DNA of 64,000 bases from a candidate division WOR-3 bacterium. GTDB lineage: Bacteria; Hydrothermota; Tepidihabitantia; SM23-42. Shown piece after piece: positions 1 through 9,622 of the stretch (position 1 is the stretch's first letter; every line of letters begins with the position of its first letter). The notes beneath the pieces are model-generated. The model made no database searches. It had not been told where the DNA came from and worked only from the letters and a program-made list of their open reading frames with translations. A program made the position numbers and the translations under genes. The stretch covers positions 167,592 through 231,591 of the forward strand of contig JAOUFJ010000001.1 in assembly GCA_029858255.1 (NCBI GenBank), given 5' to 3'.

Positions 1-1475
1 GCACCTGGGTCGTCGATGACCTCGGTCTGACTACCATCACCGTAGACGGTCAGTGTACGCTGAGGTTCATAGGCGATGCGTTCCGTGGTCGTAGTGTAAT
101 CTCTATAGGAAAGTGTATGCTGGGCACCCAGGCGAAAAACCAAGGGCTTGGTGACCAAAAATTCCAGCCCGACTGGAATCACAAAACTGTTAACACTGCC
201 GTCAACCAGCGTCATCCAGGTTTCACTCTGTGTGATCGTGCGCGTGTAGTCTTCAGGTCCTGAAATGGTATCGCCATTGTCAAATACTCTTATCGATACT
301 GTGTTGTCGGTCGCCGTTGTCGAATCTGAATATGATGCGGTGTTGAAGAAAAGGCCGATGCCGAATTTCACGCGCGGGGAGATGTTGAACAGATGTTTTG
401 TGCCTACCCGTAGACCCTTGGTGCTGCTGCCGCCATCGTATGTCGTGACCGTATTAACGGTGTCATAGGTGAATGTATTATAGCTCTCCTCACGTGTCTT
501 GAAGAAATAATCCATTGCATCATCACCGTAGTCAAGTGACTGTGTGAAGAAGTCGAGATAGAATCTGCCCTGAGCATTTTCGTTATAGTCGTAGAAAGAT
601 TTCAATCCGATGGTTATTCTGCTTCCAGACTGCGGTTGCATCAGGGAATCGAATATCGAAACAACGGTGAAACTCGTATCCTGGTTCATCGGATAATCGT
701 ACTCAGCCGAATCACCGAGAATTATTGCCTCGTTCGTCGCGCTCAGCATATCAAATCCGACGTTCATCCCAAAGGAAATGTTGTCATAATCATTCCAAGC
801 GCTGAACATGAATGCATTTCTGCTGTTTTTATCGATCTCGTCGCCGATGAAACTCTCGGTGCGCAGATATTCCAGAGTATCCGCGAGTAGGTCTTCATTA
901 AAGAATGAATAGGTGTAATTGTTTGCCGGGTCGGTCATTGTCGTGCGATAGTCGCTGTGCATGAATCCCAGGCCCAGGCGAAGGTTATTGAGTTTCGTTG
1001 CCAACGCAAGGTACCAGTCGCTGCTCGCCACGAGATCATATGCCGAAATTGTCCTCGTTTCAACCGTCCTGTTCGTAAAGTTACCTAAAGTATCCGGGTT
1101 GTTCAGATTCTCGATTGTCAATTCTCCTTCACCGTAGATTGGATTACCGTACGGATCTACCAGCCCCGTGTTCAGAGCGGTCTTTTCGGCAAGCCGATCA
1201 TACATGACACCTGGATAGAGACTGCCCAGACCGGTAACGCCGCCGATGATGATGTGTGGCTGGCTGCCGCCCGAGAACAAATTCTCATCGCCGGTTACGA
1301 AATTCGCAAGACTCGTCCAGAGCCGAGCTCCTGTGATTTCAGGTATCCGTGCTGCCTCGAACAGCAGGTCGTAATCATCCTCGAAGAGCCCGGCAGTTGA
1401 CTGATACCTGAAAGATTCGGTAACCAACCCGAAAGAGAGCGACACCATAATCGTGATAACCACGATGTGCTTCAT
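1..1475 (-). CDS. Outer-membrane beta-barrel-like protein, 3' part cut off by window edge
   Basis: An open frame begins at ATG 1475 and runs leftwards out of the window without a stop, giving at least 491 residues. The start has a strong Shine-Dalgarno (AAAGGAGG) just upstream and a signal-peptide-like N-terminus (MKHIVVITIMVSLSFGLV). The rest is polar, rich in aromatic residues, Thr, Ser and Asn, with alternating patterns such as LGLGFMHSDY and ISFGMNVGFDM that look like transmembrane beta-strands. This fits a secreted outer-membrane barrel of the kind common in Gram-negative lineages. I do not recognise a specific family and the C-terminus is not visible. It is transcribed from its own sigma70-type promoter at 1573-1600. 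Confidence 0.7.
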   Translation of the reverse strand, partial: MKHIVVITIMVSLSFGLVTESFRYQSTAGLFEDDYDLLFEAARIPEITGARLWTSLANFVTGDENLFSGGSQPHIIIGGVTGLGSLYPGVMYDRLAEKTALNTGLVDPYGNPIYGEGELTIENLNNPDTLGNFTNRTVETRTISAYDLVASSDWYLALATKLNNLRLGLGFMHSDYRTTMTDPANNYTYSFFNEDLLADTLEYLRTESFIGDEIDKNSRNAFMFSAWNDYDNISFGMNVGFDMLSATNEAIILGDSAEYDYPMNQDTSFTVVSIFDSLMQPQSGSRITIGLKSFYDYNENAQGRFYLDFFTQSLDYGDDAMDYFFKTREESYNTFTYDTVNTVTTYDGGSSTKGLRVGTKHLFNISPRVKFGIGLFFNTASYSDSTTATDNTVSIRVFDNGDTISGPEDYTRTITQSETWMTLVDGSVNSFVIPVGLEFLVTKPLVFRLGAQHTLSYRDYTTTTERIAYEPQRTLTVYGDGSQTEVIDDPG

Positions 1476-1572
1476 GTTTTTCCTCCTTTAGAGCGATGTC
1501 TATCAAAAACCTTTCTCGTTGTGGATTCACCTCCTTTCGCTTTGAATGCTTGTAGCATCCTATACTGTTCGA

Positions 1573-1600
1573 ATTATATATAACATTGAGAATATGTCAA
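1573..1600 (-). promoter_or_regulatory. Sigma70-type promoter for the leftward beta-barrel gene
   Basis: Read on the minus strand this is TTGACA, a 16-bp spacer, then TATAAT, both boxes perfect. It lies about 100 bp upstream of ATG 1475, leaving a leader with a Shine-Dalgarno site. Confidence 0.75.
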
Positions 1601-1625
1601 GATTTGTTCCCGAACATTTCTTGGC

Positions 1626-1653
1626 TTGACTAATCATGCTATTCCTGTATGAT
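1626..1653 (+). promoter_or_regulatory. Sigma70-type promoter for the ABC-F gene
   Basis: TTGACT, 16-bp spacer, TATGAT. Transcription would start near 1660, after the first possible ATG at 1656, so the second in-frame ATG at 1674 is the more likely translation start. Confidence 0.6.
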
Positions 1654-1673
1654 GTATGGAACCCACTACAGAT

Positions 1674-3521
1674 ATGATTAAACTAAATGATCTTGAGTAT
1701 TCGATCGGTGAGCGGACATTGATCCATAAAGTCAATGCGAGCATTAACGTTCGCGACCGCATCGGATTGGTTGGACCTAACGGCAGCGGCAAGACAACGA
1801 TGCTCCGTATCATGAAGGGTGACGTCATGCCGTCGAATGGGTACGTCGAACGGCGGCGCGGCCTCAAGTTTGGTTATCTTCCACAGGAGGATATGGTTTT
1901 GCATGGCAGCAGGTTGAAAGACGAGGTGCTGCGCGAATACAACGATTGTCTGCGCCAGCTGGGGATCGCGAGAGAAAATATCAGTGCTGATCCACATTCG
2001 CGAGAGTCGATGAAGGCGTGTGAGCGGGCTGAAGAAAAATTTCACAAGATGGGCGGATATGGTTACGAGAATAAGGCATATCGTGTACTTGCCGGGTTGG
2101 GTTTTGCGCAAGAAGAATACGATAAGAAGGTTGAAGAATTCTCGAGCGGTTGGCAGATGCGCATCGTGCTGGCGCGAATACTACTAAATAGACCCGACGT
2201 GCTGATGCTCGACGAGCCGACCAATCATCTGGACATTGAATCCATTCAGTGGCTGGAGGAATATCTCCAGGCTTTTGGCGGCGCAATAATCGCCGTTTCT
2301 CATGACCGGTATTTTCTGGACAAGTTGCTCCAGAGTCCAAATGGTGTTTGCGGCATTTGGGAGCTGGATGACGGCGTATTCCGTGCGTACCGCGCTAACT
2401 ATACCGATTACCTTCTGCAGTCAGATTTGAGGAAAGAGAAACTCGTCCAGCGGGCCAAGGTTCAGGAGAAGCGCGTCCGGGAAATAGAGGAGTTCATTGC
2501 CCGCAACAAAGCCAACAAATCGAAGGCAAAATTGGTCAGAAGTCGAGAGAAATATCTTGGACGGCTCGAGCGTATTCGGGTCGAGCGGGAGAGACGGAGG
2601 CTCAGGGTTGAGTTTCCGGTCGCCGAAGTTCACAGCCGCAGGCTGGTCGAACTGAAGAATATCACAAAAAGATATGGCGAAAGGACTATCTTCAGAAATG
2701 TCAATTTCACGATCGAGAAGGGTGATAAGATCGCCCTGATCGGAAAGAATGGAGCAGGTAAATCCACGCTCAGCCGTATCATCTGCGGGCTCGAAGATCC
2801 TTCCGGAGGCGAGTGCCGGGTGAGCGACCGATTACAGGTCGGTGTTTTCTCACATGACCTCGTGCGTGCGCTTGATCCAAAATCCATGGTTGTTGATGAG
2901 GTGCTCAAGGACTCGCTTCCCGAAGTCCGCCAGAAAATCCGCACTTATCTGGGATTGTTTCTTTTTTCGGGTGATGACATCAACAAGAAAGTGGGGGTTT
3001 TGAGCGGGGGCGAAAAAACGAGGCTCGTTATACTAAAATCCATGTTGACATCCTCCAATCTCCTGGTTCTCGATGAACCGACGTATCATCTGGATAAGGA
3101 ATCTACCGATTCTATACAGCATGCAGTACAGCTCTACGAAGGAGCAGTAGTGCTGGTGACCCATGACCGTGACCTGATCAATGCCTTTGCACGGCGGATA
3201 ATAGAAATGAAAAGGGGACAAATCCTCGATTATCCGGGTGATTTTTCTTACTACTTGCGGAAAAAAAGAAATGATGGTATGCCGCATGAAATGAAGAGAG
3301 TCCCGAAGAAAAAACCTTCGAAGCTTGACATGATAAAGAGTCAGATCGCTGCCAAAGAAGAGCGGCAGGAGAAACTGCGCGCCACTTTTATGCGTGGGGT
3401 GCCGGATAGCAGTTCTAAGAAATCACGGCGTCTGTTTGAAGAGTATCAGAGACTTACGCAGGAAATTCAAGACCTTCAGGAACAGCTTAACGGCGAGGTG
3501 AGTGATGTACACAGAAAATAG
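1674..3521 (+). CDS. ABC-F family ATPase (ribosome-associated, EttA/Uup-like)
   Basis: A soluble protein with two ABC ATPase domains and no membrane segments, the layout of ABC-F proteins that act on the ribosome E site. Domain 1 has Walker A GPNGSGKTT near residue 35, a degenerate signature (FSSGW) and Walker B with DEPTNHLD. Domain 2 has GKNGAGKST, signature LSGGEKTR and DEPTYHLD, where Tyr replaces the usual Asn. A charged linker of about 80 residues between them matches the P-site tRNA interaction motif, and a basic coiled-coil tail follows. An in-frame ATG at 1656 is possible, but it lies before the predicted transcript start, so I chose 1674. The 3' end overlaps the next gene. The family includes both housekeeping factors and antibiotic-resistance proteins; the sequence alone does not say which. 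Confidence 0.88.
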   Translation: MIKLNDLEYSIGERTLIHKVNASINVRDRIGLVGPNGSGKTTMLRIMKGDVMPSNGYVERRRGLKFGYLPQEDMVLHGSRLKDEVLREYNDCLRQLGIARENISADPHSRESMKACERAEEKFHKMGGYGYENKAYRVLAGLGFAQEEYDKKVEEFSSGWQMRIVLARILLNRPDVLMLDEPTNHLDIESIQWLEEYLQAFGGAIIAVSHDRYFLDKLLQSPNGVCGIWELDDGVFRAYRANYTDYLLQSDLRKEKLVQRAKVQEKRVREIEEFIARNKANKSKAKLVRSREKYLGRLERIRVERERRRLRVEFPVAEVHSRRLVELKNITKRYGERTIFRNVNFTIEKGDKIALIGKNGAGKSTLSRIICGLEDPSGGECRVSDRLQVGVFSHDLVRALDPKSMVVDEVLKDSLPEVRQKIRTYLGLFLFSGDDINKKVGVLSGGEKTRLVILKSMLTSSNLLVLDEPTYHLDKESTDSIQHAVQLYEGAVVLVTHDRDLINAFARRIIEMKRGQILDYPGDFSYYLRKKRNDGMPHEMKRVPKKKPSKLDMIKSQIAAKEERQEKLRATFMRGVPDSSSKKSRRLFEEYQRLTQEIQDLQEQLNGEVSDVHRK

Positions 3522-5886
3522 GAATACGACGAAGAACCGTCGCGTGATCGGTACGAAAGCATACAATCTGTTTCGGCTTGCCAGCATGTTCAGGGTGCCC
3601 GAATTTTGCGTTATCTCCACTCGAGCATATAGAGAGTATAAAGCCAGTGGGAAAATTTCACCATTGCTCAGGGCGGAGATAGAAAACGCTCTGGTTCATT
3701 CTTTAAGGAGGGGCAGGGTTGCGGTTCGTTCATCCTGCACTGCTGAGGACCTTGCCGGCATTTCATTCGCTGGTATGTATTCGACCTTGCTCAATGTTGA
3801 GGATCCCCGCCATGGTATGCGGGCGGTCGTTGAGGTATGGGAATCGGCGGGTTCGCCGCGTGTGTCGGAATACAGCAAGCAGATGGACGTTCCTGCGGGT
3901 GATATGGCCGTGATCATCCAGCACCAGCTTGACCCCGAAGTGAGCGGTGTCATGGTGACCCAGAGTCCATTCTCTATCAATGAAGTGCTGATAGAATGCT
4001 GTGAGGGTCTCGGTGATAAACTGGTCAGTGGCAAGATCATGCCCACCCGGTACCGGATAAGGAATAAGAGGATGATCCAAAAGAGAGGGAAGGATATTCT
4101 ATCGCAGAAACAGGTGTCCGAATTGATAAAGGTCGGTAAGAAGATCGAAGGTTTCTTCGCGGCACCGCAGGACGTAGAATGGGCATTTCAAAAAGGCAGA
4201 CTCTTTATCCTTCAATCGCGGCCCGTGTTCGTTCAGGTGCCCGCTCCCGGGAAGAAAGGAACCGTGTGGTGCAACGCAAATGTGAGAGAGACGATTCCTG
4301 ACCCGATTTCGCCCATGGGCTGGTCAATATTCGATTCATCCTTCTTCCCGGCTATCATGATCGACGTTTTTAGTTTTCCGATAAGTGAAGATACATACCG
4401 TAAATTCCGTCCTGTGGAAATGCTGTCGGGAAGATTATATTGGAACATGAATAACACCCTTGCTTATGGAAAAGTGATCGGTCCGCTCCTCGATTTTATG
4501 GGTGGTGATAATGCCGTAGACCCGCAGATGGCCGTTGCATTTAGATCGGTAGACATCAACAGCCTGCCCGAGATTCTCCCCAAACCGAAGATGTTCGCCT
4601 TTACTATTACTGCCCTCATTCGCCTCCTCTACTACCTCACGCTTGCTTTTGTCAGATATGGCTGGATGCGCAACAAAATAGCCCTCGCGAACGAAGGGAT
4701 CGATGCTTACTACAGAGATTTTGAGCCGAGTGAAGAATTGAAGGTCATGACCGAAAAGACATCGGACTGGGAAAAGCTGATATTAAACAGATTCGCAAGG
4801 AAATACTTCGGGGGGATCTTGCTGGGTAGTTTTTACCTGGCATTGCTCGGTGTTTTGCTGAGCGTGAGGCTTGGGAAAAGAGGAGAGACATTAGCCCGCA
4901 GGTCGATAATTGGCATCATCGACAAGACAGGTGAAATGGCAATTAGCATAAATCGGCTGGCGACAATGGCTAAACATAAATTAGGTATCGTCAGCATGGC
5001 GCGTCTCAAAAGACTCTATCGTAAGGATCCCGAATTCCGGCAAAACATAGGGAATTTTATGATTGATTTTGGCCATCGCGGTCCGGCTGAGTTTGATATC
5101 GCCAGTGTCAACTGGCGTGAGGACTATTCCATGCTGTTCAAGGTTATCGCGACGGCAAAGGACAGCGCTCAATATTTTGTCCGGCGTGACGATGTTATCA
5201 AAGAAATAATCAAGAACTCGAGGCCATACGAACGTTTCGTGCTCAAGGCGATAATACCGCGCCTCGAAGCGTTCATCCCCCTGCGGGAAAATGGAAAGCA
5301 CTACTACTTGAAGACAACCGCTAAGACGAAAGATCAATTGTTGTTGAGCGGACAACAATTGACTGACAAAGGATACATGAGGAAACCGCGTGATATTTTC
5401 TTTCTGACCCTGCGTGATCTGGAGCGTATTGCAGCCGCCCGAATGACAAAGCGCGAAGTTCGGACCACGGTCGAAGAGCGCAAGAGACAGTGGCGCGAAT
5501 ATGCAGATGCTGAAGTGCCCGATATCATCTACGAGAATGGTATGCGGGTTATGACGAGAGTTAAGAAATCAAATATTTTGACGGGGGAATCGCTGAGTTC
5601 TGGCCGGGTCAAGGCTCGGGCGCGCATCATCAGGGATTTTTCAAAGATCAACAGACTTAAGCAGGGTGAGATATTGGTCACCCATCACGCCGACCCGGGA
5701 TGGACGCCACTATTCACCGTCGCATCCGGTTTGGTGATCGAAGTTGGCGGGGTCATTTGTCATGCAGCGATGGTCGCACGTGAACTCGGCATACCGGCAA
5801 TATCGATCACCGGCGCAACATCACTCATTACTGATGGTTCAACCATTGAGTTGAATGCGGATGAGGGCAGAGTCGTCATGCACTGA
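3505..5886 (+). CDS. PEP-utilising enzyme: ATP-grasp plus phosphohistidine domain (rifampicin phosphotransferase/PEP synthase-like)
   Basis: About 793 residues. Residues 15-245 resemble the PPDK/PEP synthase ATP-grasp domain (AVRSSCTAED, then EGLGDKLVSG and LQSRPV). The C-terminus carries the swivelling phosphohistidine domain with GGVICHAAMVARELGIPAI, whose His near residue 753 should carry phosphate. The pyruvate-binding TIM barrel of true PEP synthase is absent. ATP-grasp, long middle region and terminal His domain is the layout of rifampicin phosphotransferase and related enzymes of unknown substrate. It overlaps the 3' end of the ABC-F gene by 17 bp and is probably translationally coupled to it. 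GTG 3502 is an alternative start; ATG 3505 is better spaced from the upstream GAGGTG. Substrate unknown. Confidence 0.8.
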   Translation: MYTENRNTTKNRRVIGTKAYNLFRLASMFRVPEFCVISTRAYREYKASGKISPLLRAEIENALVHSLRRGRVAVRSSCTAEDLAGISFAGMYSTLLNVEDPRHGMRAVVEVWESAGSPRVSEYSKQMDVPAGDMAVIIQHQLDPEVSGVMVTQSPFSINEVLIECCEGLGDKLVSGKIMPTRYRIRNKRMIQKRGKDILSQKQVSELIKVGKKIEGFFAAPQDVEWAFQKGRLFILQSRPVFVQVPAPGKKGTVWCNANVRETIPDPISPMGWSIFDSSFFPAIMIDVFSFPISEDTYRKFRPVEMLSGRLYWNMNNTLAYGKVIGPLLDFMGGDNAVDPQMAVAFRSVDINSLPEILPKPKMFAFTITALIRLLYYLTLAFVRYGWMRNKIALANEGIDAYYRDFEPSEELKVMTEKTSDWEKLILNRFARKYFGGILLGSFYLALLGVLLSVRLGKRGETLARRSIIGIIDKTGEMAISINRLATMAKHKLGIVSMARLKRLYRKDPEFRQNIGNFMIDFGHRGPAEFDIASVNWREDYSMLFKVIATAKDSAQYFVRRDDVIKEIIKNSRPYERFVLKAIIPRLEAFIPLRENGKHYYLKTTAKTKDQLLLSGQQLTDKGYMRKPRDIFFLTLRDLERIAAARMTKREVRTTVEERKRQWREYADAEVPDIIYENGMRVMTRVKKSNILTGESLSSGRVKARARIIRDFSKINRLKQGEILVTHHADPGWTPLFTVASGLVIEVGGVICHAAMVARELGIPAISITGATSLITDGSTIELNADEGRVVMH

Positions 5887-5947
5887 AGATTCGAGCAGAA
5901 AACCCCCCGCGGCGGCGCGCGTGTTGACAGCGAGTGCCGGAGAAGTG

Positions 5948-6634
5948 TTATTTCTTCCGCTCTAACTGCTCTTCGAAGAATTTCTTTGCGGCCGCTTGTT
6001 GGGCTTTCTTTTTTGAATCACCCGAACCGCGGCTAATACGTTTCTTGTCGATGTAAAGATCGACATGGAATACCTTACGGTGTGGTGGCCCATGAGATTT
6101 TGCCACCCGGTATCCGATACTGCACTGATTCTTCATGGCCCATCTATTGAGCATGGATTTGTAATCGAGCAATCCTGAAAAATCCTTCTTGAGGATATGT
6201 TTTTGCACGAAAGCCCGTGCACGGGCCAGGCCGCTGTCAAGGTAGATGGCGCCGATGAGTGCTTCCAGAGCACCGGCGATATTCGAGGGCCGCTCTCGGC
6301 CTCCGGTGAGTTCTTCGCCCTTGTCCATCAGAAGGAATTCGCCAATACTTAATTCCTTACCGATACGGTGGAGTGAATCAGTGTTAGTATACTTTATCTT
6401 TATCTCATTCAATTTGCCCTCGGCCAATTCAGGGAATTTCTTGTGCAGGTATTCGCGCACGATCAGTTCCAGCACCGCATCTCCAAGGAATTCGAGCGTT
6501 TCGTTCGATTTGGCGGATTTCTTCGCCGCGTTTCCTTGAAAGGACGAGTGTGTGAGGGCAAGTTTAAGCAGTGCTTTCTTTCGGAAGCTAACCCTTAGCT
6601 TCTTCTCGATTGTTTTATAATTGAACGATGGCAT
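5948..6634 (-). CDS. rnc: Ribonuclease III
   Basis: Double-strand-specific endoribonuclease for rRNA and mRNA processing. The RNase III signature NETLEFLGDAVLELI is at residues 44-58, with the acidic residues that bind catalytic Mg, and the second acidic motif ALEALIGAIYLD is near residue 120. A double-stranded-RNA-binding domain fills the C-terminus (about 155-225), ending in the basic KKKAQQAAAKKFFEE helix. At 228 residues it is full length. Its start lies 20 bp inside the end of ridA, so it is the last gene of a leftward SPOR protein-ridA-rnc unit and is probably translated by coupling. Confidence 0.95.
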   Translation of the reverse strand: MPSFNYKTIEKKLRVSFRKKALLKLALTHSSFQGNAAKKSAKSNETLEFLGDAVLELIVREYLHKKFPELAEGKLNEIKIKYTNTDSLHRIGKELSIGEFLLMDKGEELTGGRERPSNIAGALEALIGAIYLDSGLARARAFVQKHILKKDFSGLLDYKSMLNRWAMKNQCSIGYRVAKSHGPPHRKVFHVDLYIDKKRISRGSGDSKKKAQQAAAKKFFEEQLERKK

Positions 6635-6992
6635 CGATTTCCACCGTTACATTCCTGGGTAATGAAGCAACAAAAGTCGTAGTACGTGCAGGAGGTTCAT
6701 CGCTGAAGTACTGCGCATATGCCTCATTCATAGGGATAAAATCCTCGGTTTTTATCAGGTACACGGTCGTCTTAACGACTGCGGACATGTTTGCACCGGC
6801 GGCTTCGATCACTGCCTTCAGGTTATCCAGAACCTGCTTTGTCTGTTCGGCGACGCCTCCGCTAATTATGTCGCCAGTGGCCGGGCTGATGGCTATCTGC
6901 CCTGCCGTAAATAAAAAGCCGTTTGCCTTTATTGCCTGCGAGTACGGTCCGATGGCTGCTGGAGCCTTGTCGGTATTGACTACACTTTTCAT
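6615..6992 (-). CDS. ridA: RidA family enamine/imine deaminase
   Basis: A 125-residue single-domain protein of the RidA/YjgF family, which hydrolyses reactive enamine/imine intermediates released by PLP enzymes. Family hallmarks are IGPYSQAIKANGFLFTAGQ at the N-terminus, the active-site Arg at about 103 (PPARTTTFV) and the acidic residue in VEIDAI near 118. The length is typical. It lies between the SPOR protein (3-bp gap) and rnc (20-bp overlap) in one leftward unit. Confidence 0.95.
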   Translation of the reverse strand: MKSVVNTDKAPAAIGPYSQAIKANGFLFTAGQIAISPATGDIISGGVAEQTKQVLDNLKAVIEAAGANMSAVVKTTVYLIKTEDFIPMNEAYAQYFSDEPPARTTTFVASLPRNVTVEIDAIVQL

Positions 6993-6995
6993 TAG

Positions 6996-8297
6996 TTACT
7001 CCTTTCCTACGACACCCTCATTGATGACGAATTTTTCAACGCCAACGTAAAATATCTCGGATATATGGCTGTATTTTCTTGGTTCAAAGACAAGCCAGCC
7101 ATCAAGTTTCATCGCTTCCAGGATATCGAGCGCTGCCGGCTTGTCGGTGAACCCACCGAATTTAATACGGTAAAGGGCTGCTGTATCTACGAAAACGGGT
7201 ATCCTTTTATCCCTGAATTCTTCATACATTTGCATGGCATAGGTTGGATTTGAGAAGGCGCCGAGCTGTAAGTACCATAGTGAATCAGCTCGTGGTAATG
7301 ACGGCAGGATTTGCGCCAGCTCTCGCCGGTGATATCTCAGTTTTGACACACGTCCTGGTGAATTTTCGATCAAATACATTTCACCGTGAATGTTGATGCC
7401 GATAAGGTAACCCGAACTGGCATCTTGCAGGAGCTGCGCAATATTGTTTTGGTTCTGCAGCCATCCGCCGATCCTGAAGGTGAGCGAATCGAGCCAGAAG
7501 ATCGCGTCATCGGTCAACAGCGTTGAACCGCAAACGCTCCGCACGCGCGGCAGTGGCTGACAATCAATCAACTCCCCTTCTCTCGTCATGAGAAAAATAC
7601 CCTGGTCAGAAACTATGCACAAATCTTCATTCCAGCTGGCGAGGGCCTTCGCCTCGAAATTCAAATGTATTCTTTTCTGCATCTTCATCGTAAGGTCAAG
7701 GATCGCCAGATCTTGTCCAACCTCCAGTCCGATGAAAATCATACCTCGAGGATCGTAGATGATGTCCTTCATACGTTTTACCGTCGTCCTTGCGATTGTT
7801 TTTCCCGACTCGATGTTAACCGCCCTCACCGTGCTGCGCGCGCCGGCATCGCTCAGAAGAAAGATGCTAGGTTGACCACGAATACTGATAAATGTTTGAT
7901 CTTTGATGATCGGCCTGTGGTCGCCGCGCTCAATGCCAATGCCTGATTTGAAGGCAAGATTCGTGCGGTCGAGCGCAATAATTTCGTCGGTCGATATCAA
8001 GATGATCTCCGTGTTCCGAAGCAGAATATAATTGAATCGGAGTGGTAGCGGCGTCCTGTCGATGATCCGTGCACTCGTAGGGTCGATCTTGTACAGGCAA
8101 TCATCCGTGACAATATATGTGAAATCGGCGGCGACGTAATCAATGATCGGTCTTGGGAGGTTGATTGCATCAACTGTCTCGTGCTCGATGTCCAATGAGT
8201 AGAGCGTGGAATCTACTAAAAATGTCGAGTACAGGAAGGGCATTAAGAGCGTATATATGAGCATGATTAATATTAGGCTAAAAACGCGGAAAATCAA
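6996..8297 (-). CDS. Membrane-anchored beta-propeller-like protein with C-terminal SPOR domain
   Basis: A 433-residue protein with an N-terminal membrane anchor or signal (MIFRVFSLILIMLIYTLLMP), a middle of repeated beta-rich segments resembling a propeller (DYVAADFTYIVTDDCLYKID and similar), and a C-terminal SPOR domain from about 340 (WYLQLGAFSNPTYAMQMYEE through YRIKFGGFTDKPAAL). SPOR domains bind denuded peptidoglycan, so a periplasmic, cell-wall-associated role is likely; the propeller function is unknown. The start is a TTG with no convincing Shine-Dalgarno, so the exact N-terminus is uncertain. It is first in the unit leading to ridA and rnc. Confidence 0.75.
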   Translation of the reverse strand: MIFRVFSLILIMLIYTLLMPFLYSTFLVDSTLYSLDIEHETVDAINLPRPIIDYVAADFTYIVTDDCLYKIDPTSARIIDRTPLPLRFNYILLRNTEIILISTDEIIALDRTNLAFKSGIGIERGDHRPIIKDQTFISIRGQPSIFLLSDAGARSTVRAVNIESGKTIARTTVKRMKDIIYDPRGMIFIGLEVGQDLAILDLTMKMQKRIHLNFEAKALASWNEDLCIVSDQGIFLMTREGELIDCQPLPRVRSVCGSTLLTDDAIFWLDSLTFRIGGWLQNQNNIAQLLQDASSGYLIGINIHGEMYLIENSPGRVSKLRYHRRELAQILPSLPRADSLWYLQLGAFSNPTYAMQMYEEFRDKRIPVFVDTAALYRIKFGGFTDKPAALDILEAMKLDGWLVFEPRKYSHISEIFYVGVEKFVINEGVVGKE

Positions 8298-8362
8298 TAG
8301 TAGGTTTCGCTGGCCCCTGTCATACCATTGGATTCTGCCGGTCTAAATGCGTACTTTCAGTA

Positions 8363-8390
8363 TTGACTTTGGGAGAATATTAAATAGAAT
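8363..8390 (+). promoter_or_regulatory. Sigma70-type promoter for the TPR lipoprotein gene
   Basis: TTGACT, 16-bp spacer, TAGAAT, followed by AAGGAGG at 8397-8403 and ATG 8408. Confidence 0.6.
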
Positions 8391-8407
8391 TAAATCAAGG
8401 AGGCACG

Positions 8408-9619
8408 ATGAAAAAACTAATCTTCCTCGGTATTGTCATTCTTTTTATTGCTTGTCCACCCACTGCAAAAAATTCGGCCAGAATATATATTCAGCGGGGC
8501 GATTATGAAGCTGCAAAAGCGCAGATTCTGTCCGGGCTTGAGAAAACGCCAAATGATTATGAGTATTATGGTTTGCTGGCAAAGGTGGAGATCGGAATGG
8601 CTAACTGGCTGGCTGCGACCGATGCGTTCATGCGAGGCGTAGCGATAGACTCAGCCATGACGGTGAACTGGATGATGACCGATAAGCAAAATATCCCGGT
8701 TTACTGGCAAGCTTTTTATAACGCAGCGATCAGTTTGATGGGTGAGAAGAAGTACGATGAAGCATTGCAGACTTTGGGTTATTGCGAAATATTCGATCCC
8801 ACGAACGTGAGCCAATATATTCTCGAAGGAGGGATATACAGCGAATTGGGTGAAATTGATAAGGCTAATGCCGCTTACGCAAAAGCATTGAATATTGACC
8901 CAGAGAACCCCGAGGCGTATTTTCTTGTCGGAAAGGCAATATTTGAAAAAGGGGTCTTCGATTCATCAGTTGTCAGTTTCAAAGAGGCCGAGAAATACTT
9001 CCTTATAAGGTACGAACGTACGTTAAAAGTTCTTTTCCAGAATTTGCCAGCGGTTGACAAGGATATTGCGAAAGAGATCGTTTCACTATGGGCAAAAAAG
9101 GACGAGGATGGACTCGACCAGCTGGTTAAAGTCCAGCTCGGTTTTGATGGCGGGTTGAATGCACAAAGGAGGACGCTGGAGCAATTCTACAGAACCTCCG
9201 ATGGTATGTCGCGTACTTATTATTATATGGGAATGGCTTACTACAATTTGAGAAACGAAGAGATGGCTCTGCAGAATTTGTTGAAAAGTCTTGATATCAA
9301 GGACGATGACGTCGACGCATTGTACTATACCGGTGAGTTATATGTGAAGCAGAAGAAGTTCGATGAATCTATAGCCCTCTTTGACAAAATAACCAAGGTA
9401 AATGCAGATGATGCATATGCATGGTTCTATCTCGGCGTCAATTACACGCAGAAGAAGGAATACCAGAAGGCGGTTGATATCTATGAAAACAAGGTTCTTG
9501 CACTGGAACCGGAAAATATTGACGCGATGACGAATTTGGCCTACGTGTACAGGGAGATGGGTAATAACAAGAAGGCTCTAGAATGGTTAACCAAGGCGGA
9601 GAAACTGCAAAAGGAGTAA
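8408..9619 (+). CDS. TPR-repeat lipoprotein
   Basis: A 403-residue protein starting with a lipoprotein-type signal (MKKLIFLGIVILFIAC), with the likely lipidated Cys at 16; the lipobox FIAC is a little atypical. The rest is tetratricopeptide repeats: an N-terminal group at about 25-65, one set at about 120-190, and a run of four or five from about 265 to the end (AYYNLRNEEMALQNLLKSL, YVKQKKFDESIALFDKI, NYTQKKEYQKAVDIYE). TPR lipoproteins usually act as periplasmic or outer-membrane scaffolds; a partner cannot be named. The next gene starts 3 bp after the stop with its own AAGGAG, so the two are co-transcribed. Confidence 0.8.
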   Translation: MKKLIFLGIVILFIACPPTAKNSARIYIQRGDYEAAKAQILSGLEKTPNDYEYYGLLAKVEIGMANWLAATDAFMRGVAIDSAMTVNWMMTDKQNIPVYWQAFYNAAISLMGEKKYDEALQTLGYCEIFDPTNVSQYILEGGIYSELGEIDKANAAYAKALNIDPENPEAYFLVGKAIFEKGVFDSSVVSFKEAEKYFLIRYERTLKVLFQNLPAVDKDIAKEIVSLWAKKDEDGLDQLVKVQLGFDGGLNAQRRTLEQFYRTSDGMSRTYYYMGMAYYNLRNEEMALQNLLKSLDIKDDDVDALYYTGELYVKQKKFDESIALFDKITKVNADDAYAWFYLGVNYTQKKEYQKAVDIYENKVLALEPENIDAMTNLAYVYREMGNNKKALEWLTKAEKLQKE

Positions 9620-9622
9620 TCG

